Source: Tahibacter sp042701255
GTDB lineage: Bacteria > Pseudomonadota > Gammaproteobacteria > Xanthomonadales > Rhodanobacteraceae
Assembly: GCF_042701255.1 (NCBI RefSeq)
Contig: NZ_CP170554.1
Coordinates: forward strand, 5,456,001 to 5,520,000
Direction of reading: 5' to 3'
DNA length: 64,000 nucleotides
The position numbers were made by a program, and so were the translations under genes. Below, piece after piece: positions 44,031-51,242 of the stretch. Numbering within the stretch: position 1 is the first letter of the stretch; each line of letters begins with the position of its first letter. The notes under the pieces are model-generated. The model searched no databases, was not told where the DNA came from, and saw nothing but the letters and a program-made list of their open reading frames with translations.

Positions 44031-44623
44031 GCGAGATCAAGCTGCTGTTCGCCGGCCCGATGGGCGCGGGCAAGACCACGGCGATACGCGCGATCAGCCA
44101 GATCGAGCCCATCCACACCGAAGTCGCCAACACCGACTTCAGCGAATCGGGCAAGGCGGAAACGACGGTCGCGCTGGACTACGGCGAGCTCGTGCTCGAC
44201 AACGGCCACACCCTGCGGCTGTACGGTTCGCCGGGACAGCGCCGCTTCGAGTTCATGTGGCCGCTGCTGGCCGAAGGCGCGCTCGGCGTCGTCGTGCTGC
44301 TCGACAACTCGCGCGCGGATCCGCTGGACGATCTGCGGGTATTCCTCGACGCGTTCGCACGCCAGATCGGCGCCGGCCGCGTCGTCATCGCGGTCGGCCG
44401 GCTCGACACCCATCCGCAGCCGAGCCTCGACGACTACGTCGAAGCCATCTCGGCGCGCGGCGAGTTCCTGCCCGTGCTCGAAGTCGACGTGCGCCGCCGT
44501 GCCGACGTGACCGGCCTGCTCGACGTGCTGTTCGACCAGATCGAAGCCCAGGCGACAGAAGCGGCCGCCGACGGCGGCGAGGATGAATGGATGCAACTGG
44601 TACGCAGCGCGAGGCCGCAATGA
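44027..44623 (+). CDS. Small Ras-like GTPase of the Roadblock-associated (Rup/COG2229) type
   Basis: A 198-residue P-loop GTPase. The G1 loop is AGPMGAGKTTAI (Lys16), the effector-side Thr lies in the AETTVALDYGEL region, and the G3 motif is YGSPGQRRFEFMWPLL in the place of DxxGQ. The G4 motif, normally NKxD, is seen only as VGRLDTH, so base selectivity may be relaxed. The family occurs with Roadblock proteins, which act as GTPase-activating or scaffolding partners, as MglB does for MglA and as in the Streptomyces conservons. It starts at a GTG overlapping the previous stop and ends overlapping the first Roadblock gene (ATGA). Confidence 0.88.
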   Translation: MSEIKLLFAGPMGAGKTTAIRAISQIEPIHTEVANTDFSESGKAETTVALDYGELVLDNGHTLRLYGSPGQRRFEFMWPLLAEGALGVVVLLDNSRADPLDDLRVFLDAFARQIGAGRVVIAVGRLDTHPQPSLDDYVEAISARGEFLPVLEVDVRRRADVTGLLDVLFDQIEAQATEAAADGGEDEWMQLVRSARPQ

Positions 44624-45069
44624 ATCAGATTTCCCGTCATCTGCCGCTGTCGCTGAAGAGCGCGATCGACGAAGCCGTGCATGCACTGCATCAGCGCGTG
44701 CCGGCAGCCATCGGCTGCGTCGTCGCGACCGTCGACGGACGCCTGGTGTCCGACGTCGTCGACAACGGCGCCGACCCGCAGCGCATCGCCGCGATGATTG
44801 GCTCGATGGTCGCGCTCGGCGAGACCATCGGCCGCGAGGTACGCATCGACCGTTCCGAATACGTCGTCGTCAACGCGTTGAACGGCATCCTGCTCGCTCA
44901 ACGCGTGCCGAGCCGGCGCGCGCTGTTCGTCGTCTCCACCCTGGCGCGCACGACGACCAATCTCGGCATCCTGCTGCACGAAACGCGTACGACCGCGTCG
45001 GCCATCGGCAAAGCCGTCGACGGCTGGCTGGACCAGCACCAGGCGGCCGCCGCGGCGGCCGCTCACTGA
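44620..45069 (+). CDS. Roadblock/LC7 domain protein 1
   Basis: A 149-residue Roadblock/LC7 protein. The fold is evident in LKSAIDEAVHALHQRVPAAIGCVVATVDGRLVSDVVDNGADPQRIAAMIGSMVALGETIGREV, followed by YVVVNALNGILLAQRVPSRRALFVVSTLARTTTNLGILLHETRTTASAI. Roadblock proteins form dimers that bind small GTPases; here the partner should be the GTPase encoded immediately upstream, with which it overlaps by four bases. The protein ends in an Ala-rich helix. Confidence 0.88.
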   Translation: MNQISRHLPLSLKSAIDEAVHALHQRVPAAIGCVVATVDGRLVSDVVDNGADPQRIAAMIGSMVALGETIGREVRIDRSEYVVVNALNGILLAQRVPSRRALFVVSTLARTTTNLGILLHETRTTASAIGKAVDGWLDQHQAAAAAAAH

Positions 45070-45118
45070 CATCGATTCCGGCCCGCAGCCGCGGGCGCTA
45101 CGACCACGAAGGAAACTC

Positions 45119-45478
45119 ATGGCCAAGCTCGACCTCACCCCTCTTTCCTCCATCGACGGCTTCGTCGGCGCGGCGCTCGTCGATTCCGACAGCGGCATGG
45201 CCCTGGCCAAGCTCGGCGGCGGCGGCGTCGATCTCGACCTCGCCTCGAGCGGCAACGCCGAAGTCGTGAAGTCCAAGCGCCGCGTCGCTTCGGCGCTCAA
45301 GCTCAACGACACGATCGAAGACATCCTGATCAGCCTGGAACGCCAGTACCACCTGATCCGTCCGCTGGAGCGCAACCCGACCCTGTTCCTCTACGTCGTG
45401 CTCGACCGTGCGAAGTCCAACCTCGCGCTGTCGCGTCACGAGCTGCGCAACTTCGAGAAGAATCTCCAGTTCGCCTGA
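45119..45478 (+). CDS. Roadblock/LC7-related protein 2
   Basis: A 119-residue protein with a Roadblock-like fold: LSSIDGFVGAALVDSDSGMALAKLGGGGVDLDLASSGNAEVVKSKRRVASALKLNDTIEDILISLERQYHLIRPLERNPTLFLYVVLDRAKSNLALSRHELRNFEKNL. It resembles the short Roadblock proteins that occur with the same GTPases. It lies 49 bases after Roadblock 1 with GAAGGAAACTC before the ATG at 45119, so it has its own ribosome binding site and may be made in higher amount. A strong hairpin follows. Confidence 0.82.
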   Translation: MAKLDLTPLSSIDGFVGAALVDSDSGMALAKLGGGGVDLDLASSGNAEVVKSKRRVASALKLNDTIEDILISLERQYHLIRPLERNPTLFLYVVLDRAKSNLALSRHELRNFEKNLQFA

Positions 45479-45486
45479 GCAGGAAC

Positions 45487-45517
45487 GGCCGGCGCGCCGC
45501 AATGCAGCGCGCCGGCC
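45487..45517 (+). terminator. Terminator of the GTPase/Roadblock operon
   Basis: GGCCGGCGCGC (45487-45497) pairs perfectly with GCGCGCCGGCC (45507-45517) nine bases after the last stop of the operon. There is no T-tract. Confidence 0.5.
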
Positions 45518-45600
45518 ACCCGGGCTGTCATGCTCGCGCCGCGGCAGCCGCCGCATCACTTTTCCATCCCGGTCGCGTCGCCCGTTAAGACGCATATCAA

Positions 45601-46146
45601 GTGACCCCACCAGCAGTACGCTGGAGACTGCGCGCCCTGCGCAGCTACCGGCCGCGGCATTGCCCGGCCCCGATCGCGCCAACCTCGGCGCTCCCTGAAA
45701 TCCCTCGGCAAGAAACCCTGGCCGCGCTGCACGAAGGCGTCTACGTGCCCGAATACGGGCTGCGCATCCCCTGGGGCATCACGCGCGACGAGTTGTTCCG
45801 GCTGATCCCGCGCGAGGCGTTCAATCTGCAGTGGCCGAGCTGGCCGCGCCTGCGCTTCACGCTCTGCGGCGTGACCGCGGTCTACGCCTTCAACTTCGTT
45901 TCCCGCGGCGGCCGGCTCTGCGAGCTGCAGTACTACGGCACGACGCCGCGGCGGCGCAGCCTGATGAGAACCCAGCGCCTGCAGCGCGCCTGCCTGGGCC
46001 CGCCCAACAAGGTGGACGGCTTCAATCAGTACACCTGGGGCGACCGTCAAGTCTGGTTCTGCAACTCGATACATACCTACCGGCGCCCACCGGACCCGCG
46101 GTCACATCAGACCCACGCGATTACGCTGTGGCGGCGCGACGACTGA
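45601..46146 (+). CDS. Hypothetical protein
   Basis: A 181-residue protein of unknown family. The N-terminal 40 residues are basic and probably disordered. The remainder (LHEGVYVPEYGLRIPWGITRDELFRLIPREAFNLQWPSWPRLRFTLCGVTAVYAFNFV, GGRLCELQYYG, VDGFNQYTWGDRQVWFCNSIHTYRRP) looks like a compact domain with several aromatic strands, reminiscent of small immunity-type proteins, but I would not assign one. The GTG at 45601 is the longest start; a later GTG may be the real one. It stands alone, with a strong bidirectional hairpin behind it. Confidence 0.5.
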   Translation: MTPPAVRWRLRALRSYRPRHCPAPIAPTSALPEIPRQETLAALHEGVYVPEYGLRIPWGITRDELFRLIPREAFNLQWPSWPRLRFTLCGVTAVYAFNFVSRGGRLCELQYYGTTPRRRSLMRTQRLQRACLGPPNKVDGFNQYTWGDRQVWFCNSIHTYRRPPDPRSHQTHAITLWRRDD

Positions 46147-46238
46147 GCATCCATGGCGCGCCGAATGGACGGCGACGCGGCGAAGAAGCCGGACACGATC
46201 GCGCCGCGGCGTCGGGAAATCGAACCGCCGGACACGAA

Positions 46239-46272
46239 ACAGCCCGGGCATCGTCTCCGATGCCCGGGCTGT
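46239..46272. terminator. 15-pair bidirectional terminator
   Basis: ACAGCCCGGGCATCG (46239-46253) pairs perfectly with CGATGCCCGGGCTGT (46258-46272) over TCTC. On the minus strand the stem is followed by TTCG. It lies between the convergent hypothetical and ahpD genes, 12 bases from the ahpD stop. Confidence 0.75.
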
Positions 46273-46283
46273 CCGTGCGTTTC

Positions 46284-46814
46284 TCAGCCGCGCTGTTCCA
46301 GCGTGACCGCAGCCGCATGCACGACCGCGGCGATGCGCACGGCGCTCTGCACGGCCTGGGTGGTCAGCTCGTGCTTGCGCAGGGTCTTCTCATGGGAGTC
46401 CATGCACATGCCACAGCCGTTGATCGCCGAGACGGCCAGCGAGCACAGCTCGAAGTCGACCTTGTCGCAGCCCGGATTGGCCATCGCGTTCATGCGCAGG
46501 CCGGCGCGCAGGCTGGCGTATTCGGTGTCGCTGACGAGGTGGGTGAAGCGGTAGTAGACATTGTTCATGGCCATGATCGCGGCGGCCGTGCGCGCGCCGT
46601 TGAGCTCGGCCTCGCTCGCATGCGCGGCGCCCTCGGCGGCCAGCGCCGCGACCAGCGGCTCATGGCGCGAAGCGATGGCCGAAGCCAGCGCGACCAGCGC
46701 GATCTGCTTGCGGCTCAGACCCGGCGCACCGCCTTCGCTGAGCACGGAATCGAGGTTCAGGCGCAGGTCCTTGGCGTAGTCGGGAATCTGCGATTTCAGT
46801 TCGGCAACACTCAT
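46284..46814 (-). CDS. ahpD: Alkyl hydroperoxidase AhpD
   Basis: A 176-residue AhpD of the carboxymuconolactone decarboxylase fold. The redox pair is NGCGMCMDSHE with Cys134 and Cys137, His141 and the assisting Glu122 (FELCSLAVS), the same set used by the Mycobacterium tuberculosis enzyme, where AhpD passes electrons from lipoylated proteins to AhpC. The gene is next to ahpC on the same strand, separated by two stable hairpins. Its upstream region contains TTATCAATTGATAA, sharing 14 bases exactly with the oxyR-ahpC control region. The ATG at 46814 starts the family core. Confidence 0.94.
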   Translation of the reverse strand: MSVAELKSQIPDYAKDLRLNLDSVLSEGGAPGLSRKQIALVALASAIASRHEPLVAALAAEGAAHASEAELNGARTAAAIMAMNNVYYRFTHLVSDTEYASLRAGLRMNAMANPGCDKVDFELCSLAVSAINGCGMCMDSHEKTLRKHELTTQAVQSAVRIAAVVHAAAVTLEQRG

Positions 46815-46857
46815 GGGACGCTCCTCGGCGTGGCGGCCGCGAAAGCGCGGCGACACT

Positions 46858-46871
46858 TGTTATCAATTGAT
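46858..46871. promoter_or_regulatory. Shared 14-base palindromic element before ahpD
   Basis: TGTTATCAATTGAT is the exact reverse complement of ATCAATTGATAACA at 47673-47686 in the oxyR-ahpC gap. It lies 44 bases upstream of the ahpD start and probably carries half of an OxyR site. Confidence 0.6.
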
Positions 46872-46980
46872 AAAAATGGACTGACGGACCGGATCAAAGC
46901 GCGGATTCGCGCCGTTGCGGCCAGGAATACGGGCCGGGAACTGCGCCGCGGGGCATCGAAGCCGCGCGGCGCGGGTCCTG

Positions 46981-47033
46981 CCGACGCCGCGCGCTGCGCG
47001 GCGTCGGTCCGGCCGGCGAAGGACGCCGGCCGG
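46981..47033 (-). terminator. Tandem hairpins between ahpC and ahpD
   Basis: CCGACGCCGCGC/GCGCGGCGTCGG (12 pairs, 46981-47007) and CCGGCCGGCG/CGCCGGCCGG (10 pairs, 47009-47033) lie just after the ahpC stop. They suggest that ahpC is terminated or processed before ahpD, consistent with ahpD having its own control element. Confidence 0.6.
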
Positions 47034-47040
47034 GTCTGAC

Positions 47041-47580
47041 TCAGGCGACCTTGATGACTTCTTCGCCCTGGTGCCAGTTGCACGGGCAGAGTTCGTCGGT
47101 CTGCAGCGCGTCGAGCACGCGCAGCACTTCTTCCGGGTTACGGCCGACCGACAGGTCGGTCACGTAGACGAAGCGGATGATGCCCTGCGGGTCGACGATG
47201 AACGTCGCACGCTGGGCGACGCCGGCGTCCTTGTCCAGGATGCCCAGTGCCGAGGTCAGCTCGCGCTTGATGTCGGCCAGCATCGGGAACGGCAGGGCGT
47301 TCAGATCCTTGTGGTGGGTGCGCCAGGCGTGGTGCACGAATTCCGAATCGGTCGAGCCGGTCAGCAGCTGCGCGTCACGGTCGAGGAAGGCCTGGTTGTG
47401 CTTGGCGAAGCCGGTGATCTCGGTCGGGCAGACGAAGGTGAAATCCTTCGGGTAGAAGAACACGACCAGCCACTTGCCCTTGTAGGTGTCGTTGTTGATG
47501 TCGACGAAGGCCTTGCTGAGATCCGTCGAAACGGTGGCCTTGACGTTGAACTGCGGGAACTTGTCACCAACGCTGAGCAT
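47041..47580 (-). CDS. ahpC: Alkyl hydroperoxide reductase AhpC (AhpD-linked type)
   Basis: A 179-residue 2-Cys peroxiredoxin that reduces organic and hydrogen peroxides. The peroxidatic Cys51 is in FTFVCPTEI. The C-terminus has TDELCPCNWHQGEEV with Cys165 and Cys167, the double resolving-cysteine form known from the M. tuberculosis AhpC that works with AhpD, not AhpF. No ahpF is present, while ahpD lies next door. The gene is divergent from oxyR and an OxyR site lies in the gap, so induction by peroxide is expected. AAGGAG is visible on the minus strand just before the ATG. Confidence 0.96.
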   Translation of the reverse strand: MLSVGDKFPQFNVKATVSTDLSKAFVDINNDTYKGKWLVVFFYPKDFTFVCPTEITGFAKHNQAFLDRDAQLLTGSTDSEFVHHAWRTHHKDLNALPFPMLADIKRELTSALGILDKDAGVAQRATFIVDPQGIIRFVYVTDLSVGRNPEEVLRVLDALQTDELCPCNWHQGEEVIKVA

Positions 47581-47672
47581 GGTTCACTCCTTGGGGTTGA
47601 AAACGACTTCCTTCGAACGAAGGGTGGAAACGCAACGGCGCGCAGATTACGCGCCGCCTCCTCATTTAGCCA

Positions 47673-47709
47673 ATCAATTGATAACATCACGACGATAGAT
47701 TCCGGCTAT
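47673..47709. promoter_or_regulatory. OxyR binding site between ahpC and oxyR
   Basis: Four tetranucleotides are spaced by exactly seven bases: ATCA (47673-47676), ACAT (47684-47687), ATAG (47695-47698) and CTAT (47706-47709). The last two match the OxyR consensus ATAG-N7-CTAT perfectly and the first two weakly. The site ends nine bases before the oxyR start, so OxyR probably represses itself while activating ahpC. Confidence 0.7.
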
Positions 47710-47718
47710 GACATCGCC

Positions 47719-48615
47719 ATGAACCTGCGTGATCTGCGTTATCTGGTCGCATTGGCCGAACACAAGCACTTCGGCCGCGCTGCGGATGCCAGCTTCGTGA
47801 GCCAGCCCACCTTGTCGACCCAGATCAAGAAACTGGAAGACGAACTGGACGTGGCTCTGGTCGAGCGCACCCCGCGCAAGATACTGCTGACCGAAGTCGG
47901 ACGCGAGATTGCCACGCGCGCGCGGCACGTGCTCGACGAGGTCGAGCAGATCAAAGCTATCGCGCGGCGCACCAAGGACCCGGAGTCCGGCACCCTGCGC
48001 CTGGGCATCTTTCCGACGCTCGGCCCTTACCTGCTGCCGCACATCGTGCCGGGCCTGCGCGAACGCTTTCCGCGGCTGGAGCTGCTGCTGACCGAGGAAA
48101 AGACCGAGACCCTGCTCGCGCGCCTGCGCGAGGGCCGCCTCGATGCGTCACTGCTCGCCCTGCCGCTGCACGACGATCAGTTGCACGCGGAAGTACTGTT
48201 CGACGAACCGTTCCTGCTCGCCGTGCCGACGCAGCATCGCCTGGCCAAGCGCAAGGCGCTGGCCGTCGATGATCTCGAAAGCGAGAGCCTGCTGCTGCTC
48301 GAGGATGGCCACTGCCTGCGCGACCAGGCCCTCGACGTCTGCCAGCTCGCCGGCGCCAGCGAACGCGACGGCTTCCGCGCGACGAGCCTGGAAACCCTGC
48401 GCCAGATGGTTGCGGCCAACGTCGGCATCACCTTGTTGCCGATGCTCGCCGTGCGCCCGCCCGTGGTGCAGTCCGATGCGATCCACCTGCTGCCGTTCCG
48501 CGGCCAGCCGCCGAGCCGGCGCATCGCCCTGGTCTGGCGCAAGTCGTCGGCGATGAAGGGCTTCCTGACCACGCTCGCGGGCGAGCTCAGGCAGCTGACG
48601 AAGGGCTTGCTGTAA
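47719..48615 (+). CDS. oxyR: Hydrogen peroxide sensor OxyR
   Basis: A 298-residue LysR-type regulator. The helix-turn-helix is LRYLVALAEHKHFGRAADASFVSQPTLSTQIKKLEDELDVALVER, and the redox segment DGHCLRDQALDVCQL places the two cysteines at residues 199 and 208, the same numbers as in E. coli OxyR, with the flanking GHCLRDQ identical in type. It should form a disulfide upon peroxide and activate ahpC and probably ahpD. The start at 47719 gives the family N-terminus MNLRDLRYLVALAEH directly. It ends convergent to pbpC, with a REP-like doublet between. Confidence 0.96.
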   Translation: MNLRDLRYLVALAEHKHFGRAADASFVSQPTLSTQIKKLEDELDVALVERTPRKILLTEVGREIATRARHVLDEVEQIKAIARRTKDPESGTLRLGIFPTLGPYLLPHIVPGLRERFPRLELLLTEEKTETLLARLREGRLDASLLALPLHDDQLHAEVLFDEPFLLAVPTQHRLAKRKALAVDDLESESLLLLEDGHCLRDQALDVCQLAGASERDGFRATSLETLRQMVAANVGITLLPMLAVRPPVVQSDAIHLLPFRGQPPSRRIALVWRKSSAMKGFLTTLAGELRQLTKGLL

Positions 48616-48621
48616 CGGGCA

Positions 48622-48793
48622 GGTTGCGGTGAGCGCAGCGAACCGCAACGCCGAGATCTCATCGGATCGAAGAACTCCGAAAGGAACCCGCTTCGCTTCC
48701 GTATCATGGATCCAGGCATCGGATTGCAGGACCTTGGCTTTTCGCGGCAGGCAGCCCTGGATGTTGCGGTTCGCCTGCGGCTCACCGGCAACC
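48622..48793. repeat. Inverted pair of REP-like palindromes (doublet, copy 2)
   Basis: The left arm (48622-48656, GGTTGCGGTGAGCGCAGCG then AACCGCAAC) and right arm (48761-48793) are inverted copies and match the doublet at 1100-1276. The inner parts are also related: GAGATCTCATCGGATCGAAGA here against GAGGTCTCGTCGCATCGAAGA there. The element fills almost the whole gap between oxyR and pbpC ends. Confidence 0.82.
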
Positions 48794-48819
48794 TGCGCGG
48801 CTTAGCCGGCAATCGCGCG

Positions 48820-51213
48820 TCAATCCACCGCAATCACGCGCAGCTCGCGCGTATCGCTGCGACCGTGGTCGTCCACGGCGCGGGCGCTGTGCGTGCCGGC
48901 GGCCAGCGGCTGCCAGAACAGGCTTTCGCCGGGCTTGGCCGCGCCGATGTAGTCGTCGTCGACGAACCAGTAGACCTCGCGCACGCCGGCGTCGACGGTG
49001 ACGCTGAATGCGACGCGCGCTTCCTCGCTGCCGGCGTCGCGGCGCGCACGCACGGTATAGGACGCGCCGCGCAGCGGCGAGGTGATCTGCGGTGCGGCGC
49101 CGGCGGCGATGCCGCAGTCCGCGTCGGCAGGCGGCTGGCGCCGCGGTATGCCGGCCTGGGCGAACACGCGCGCGAGATCCGACGGCCAGTATTCGTAGAC
49201 CTCGGTGCGCGTCGTGGCCGGATCGAACGGCGGGCACGCCGTCTTGCCCGTGCGCAGGTCGATCGTGACGGGCCGGTGCACGGTGCTGACGCGGATCGGC
49301 GAGACGCCCGGGATGAACCAGGTCGTGCCGCGGCGCGGACACCAGGCGTTCGGCAGATCGCCGCTGGCAAGACAGATTTCCACTTTGCGCAAACGCGACG
49401 GAATCGTCCAGGCCGGCTCGGCGAGGTTGCGGTCGCGCGCGAGTATCGCGTCGGCGATGCGGAAGAACAGCGGCGCGGCGGTTTCCACGCCGATCAGCGC
49501 AGGATTGCCGGCGCCGTCGAAATTGCCCATCCACACGACCAGCACGTAGGGCCCGAACATGCCCGCGGTCCAGGCATCGCGAAACCCCCAGGACGTGCCG
49601 GTCTTCCAGTAGATCGGCAGTCGCGCCGGCGTGGCCGTGGTGGCCTCGTCGGGGCGCGGGTTCTGCCGCAGCATGTCCAGGGTCATGAAGCTCGCTTCGT
49701 CGCTGAGCAGGCGCACGCCTTCGCTCTGCGGCGTATCCGCGCGCAGGCGCAGCGGCTTGAGCACGCCGTGATTGGCCAGCATCGCGTAGAGCGTGGCCAG
49801 TTCCTGCATGGTCACTTCGCCGCCGCCGAGCACCAGCGCGAGGCCGTAGTGCCGCTCGCCCGCGAGGCGGCTGATGCCGGCGCGCTTGAGGAAGGTGTAG
49901 AGATTCGGTTCGGCCAGCTGCGAAGCGACCCAGACCGCCGGAATGTTGCGGCTGCGGATCAGCGCATCGGTCGCGGTGACCGGGCCGAGAAAACGGCCAT
50001 CGTAGTTTTCCGGCGTGAACGGACCGAACGAACTCGGCACGTCGCGCAGCACGGTGCGCGGATGCAGCACGCCCTGATCCATGCCGAGCGCATAGATGAA
50101 GGGCTTCAGGGTCGAACCCGGCGAGCGCTTGGCCGCCGTGCCGTTGACCTGGCCGGCGATGGCCGCGTCGGTGTAATCGGCGGAACCGACCAGCGCCTTG
50201 ACGCTCATGTCGCGCGTATCGACGAGCAGCGCGGCGGCGTTGCTGATGCCGCGGCGCTGTTCGCGCTGCAGGGTTTCGCGCACTTGCCTCTCGACCGTGC
50301 GCTGCAGGCCCGCGTCGATGGTCGTATCGATGCGCGGCGATTCGCTGCGTTCCGCGCGCGCCTCGCGCAGCACCTGCTCCATCGCATGCGGCGCGGCGAA
50401 CGGCAGCTGCGCCGGCGTGCGCAGCTGCAGCGGCAGACGCATCAGCGCATCGTTGAGCGCATCGTTCGGATGGCGCGCGCGCCAGCGTGCGTACAGCCGC
50501 TCGCGCGCGGCGCGCAGGCCGCGGTTGAGCTGGTCGTCGCTGTCGGCACCGGCTTCGCGCAGACGCCGCGTCGGATCCTGCGGAATCACCGCGAGCGCGA
50601 GCGCTTCGGGCAGCGAAAGATCCTGCGCGCGCTTGCCGAAGTAGACCAGGCTCGCCGCAGCCACACCTTCGACGTTGCGGCCGTAAGGCGCGTAATTCAG
50701 ATACGCCTCGAGGATGTCGTCCTTGGAATAGCGCAGCTCCAGCCAGACCGCGCGCAGCACCTGCTCGGCCTTGCCGGCCGGACTGCGCGTGTTGAGCCGG
50801 TACATCAGCCGCGCGAGCTGCATGGTCAGCGTCGAACCGCCCTGGCGATGGCCGCCGCGCACATAGCTGATCCAGGCCCCGCGCGCGAGGCTCAGCGGAT
50901 TGAAGCCCGGATGCCAGCGGAACCAGGCGTCCTCGTGCAGCAGCACGGCCTCGACCAGCGCCGGCGGCATCTGCTCCAGCGGCAGCCACTGGCGATACTT
51001 GTCGTCGGGGCTCAGGGTCAGGCGCAGCAGACTGCCGTCGGCGCCGAACAGCGCGGTGGACGAACCGGCCTGCGCCGCCGACAGCGGCGCGTGCGGATAC
51101 AGGCGCAGGCCGACCAGCACGAGCGCGAGCAGCGCGGCGCCGACGAGCGGGTTCTGCCAGCGCAGCACGAAGCGCCAAAGCGCCCGTGCTGCCCGTTTCA
51201 TTCGCTCGCGCAT
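48820..51213 (-). CDS. pbpC: Penicillin-binding protein 1C
   Basis: A 797-residue bifunctional peptidoglycan synthase. One membrane helix (NPLVGAALLALVLVGLRLY, 21-39) anchors a glycosyltransferase domain with the catalytic Glu94 (LLHEDAWFRWHPG) and GGSTLTMQLARLMYR (126-139). The transpeptidase domain has Ser367-x-x-Lys370 (PGSTLKPF), SRN (421-423) and KTGTSWGF (537-544). A C-terminal BiPBP_C domain (from about 700, ITSPLRGASYTV, WFVDDDYIG) is specific to PBP1C. It lies 29 bases behind the alpha-2-macroglobulin gene on the same strand; this pairing is conserved in many Gram-negative bacteria, where the two are thought to act together in periplasmic defence and wall repair. Confidence 0.96.
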   Translation of the reverse strand: MRERMKRAARALWRFVLRWQNPLVGAALLALVLVGLRLYPHAPLSAAQAGSSTALFGADGSLLRLTLSPDDKYRQWLPLEQMPPALVEAVLLHEDAWFRWHPGFNPLSLARGAWISYVRGGHRQGGSTLTMQLARLMYRLNTRSPAGKAEQVLRAVWLELRYSKDDILEAYLNYAPYGRNVEGVAAASLVYFGKRAQDLSLPEALALAVIPQDPTRRLREAGADSDDQLNRGLRAARERLYARWRARHPNDALNDALMRLPLQLRTPAQLPFAAPHAMEQVLREARAERSESPRIDTTIDAGLQRTVERQVRETLQREQRRGISNAAALLVDTRDMSVKALVGSADYTDAAIAGQVNGTAAKRSPGSTLKPFIYALGMDQGVLHPRTVLRDVPSSFGPFTPENYDGRFLGPVTATDALIRSRNIPAVWVASQLAEPNLYTFLKRAGISRLAGERHYGLALVLGGGEVTMQELATLYAMLANHGVLKPLRLRADTPQSEGVRLLSDEASFMTLDMLRQNPRPDEATTATPARLPIYWKTGTSWGFRDAWTAGMFGPYVLVVWMGNFDGAGNPALIGVETAAPLFFRIADAILARDRNLAEPAWTIPSRLRKVEICLASGDLPNAWCPRRGTTWFIPGVSPIRVSTVHRPVTIDLRTGKTACPPFDPATTRTEVYEYWPSDLARVFAQAGIPRRQPPADADCGIAAGAAPQITSPLRGASYTVRARRDAGSEEARVAFSVTVDAGVREVYWFVDDDYIGAAKPGESLFWQPLAAGTHSARAVDDHGRSDTRELRVIAVD

Positions 51214-51242
51214 CGCCGCACTGCCCTGCCCGTACCTGTCAG

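Noticed and set aside
43065..45478. A complete MglAB polarity module
   Set aside because: The GTPase belongs to the COG2229-like group and not to MglA, two Roadblock proteins are present, and the first gene is unrelated to known Mgl partners.
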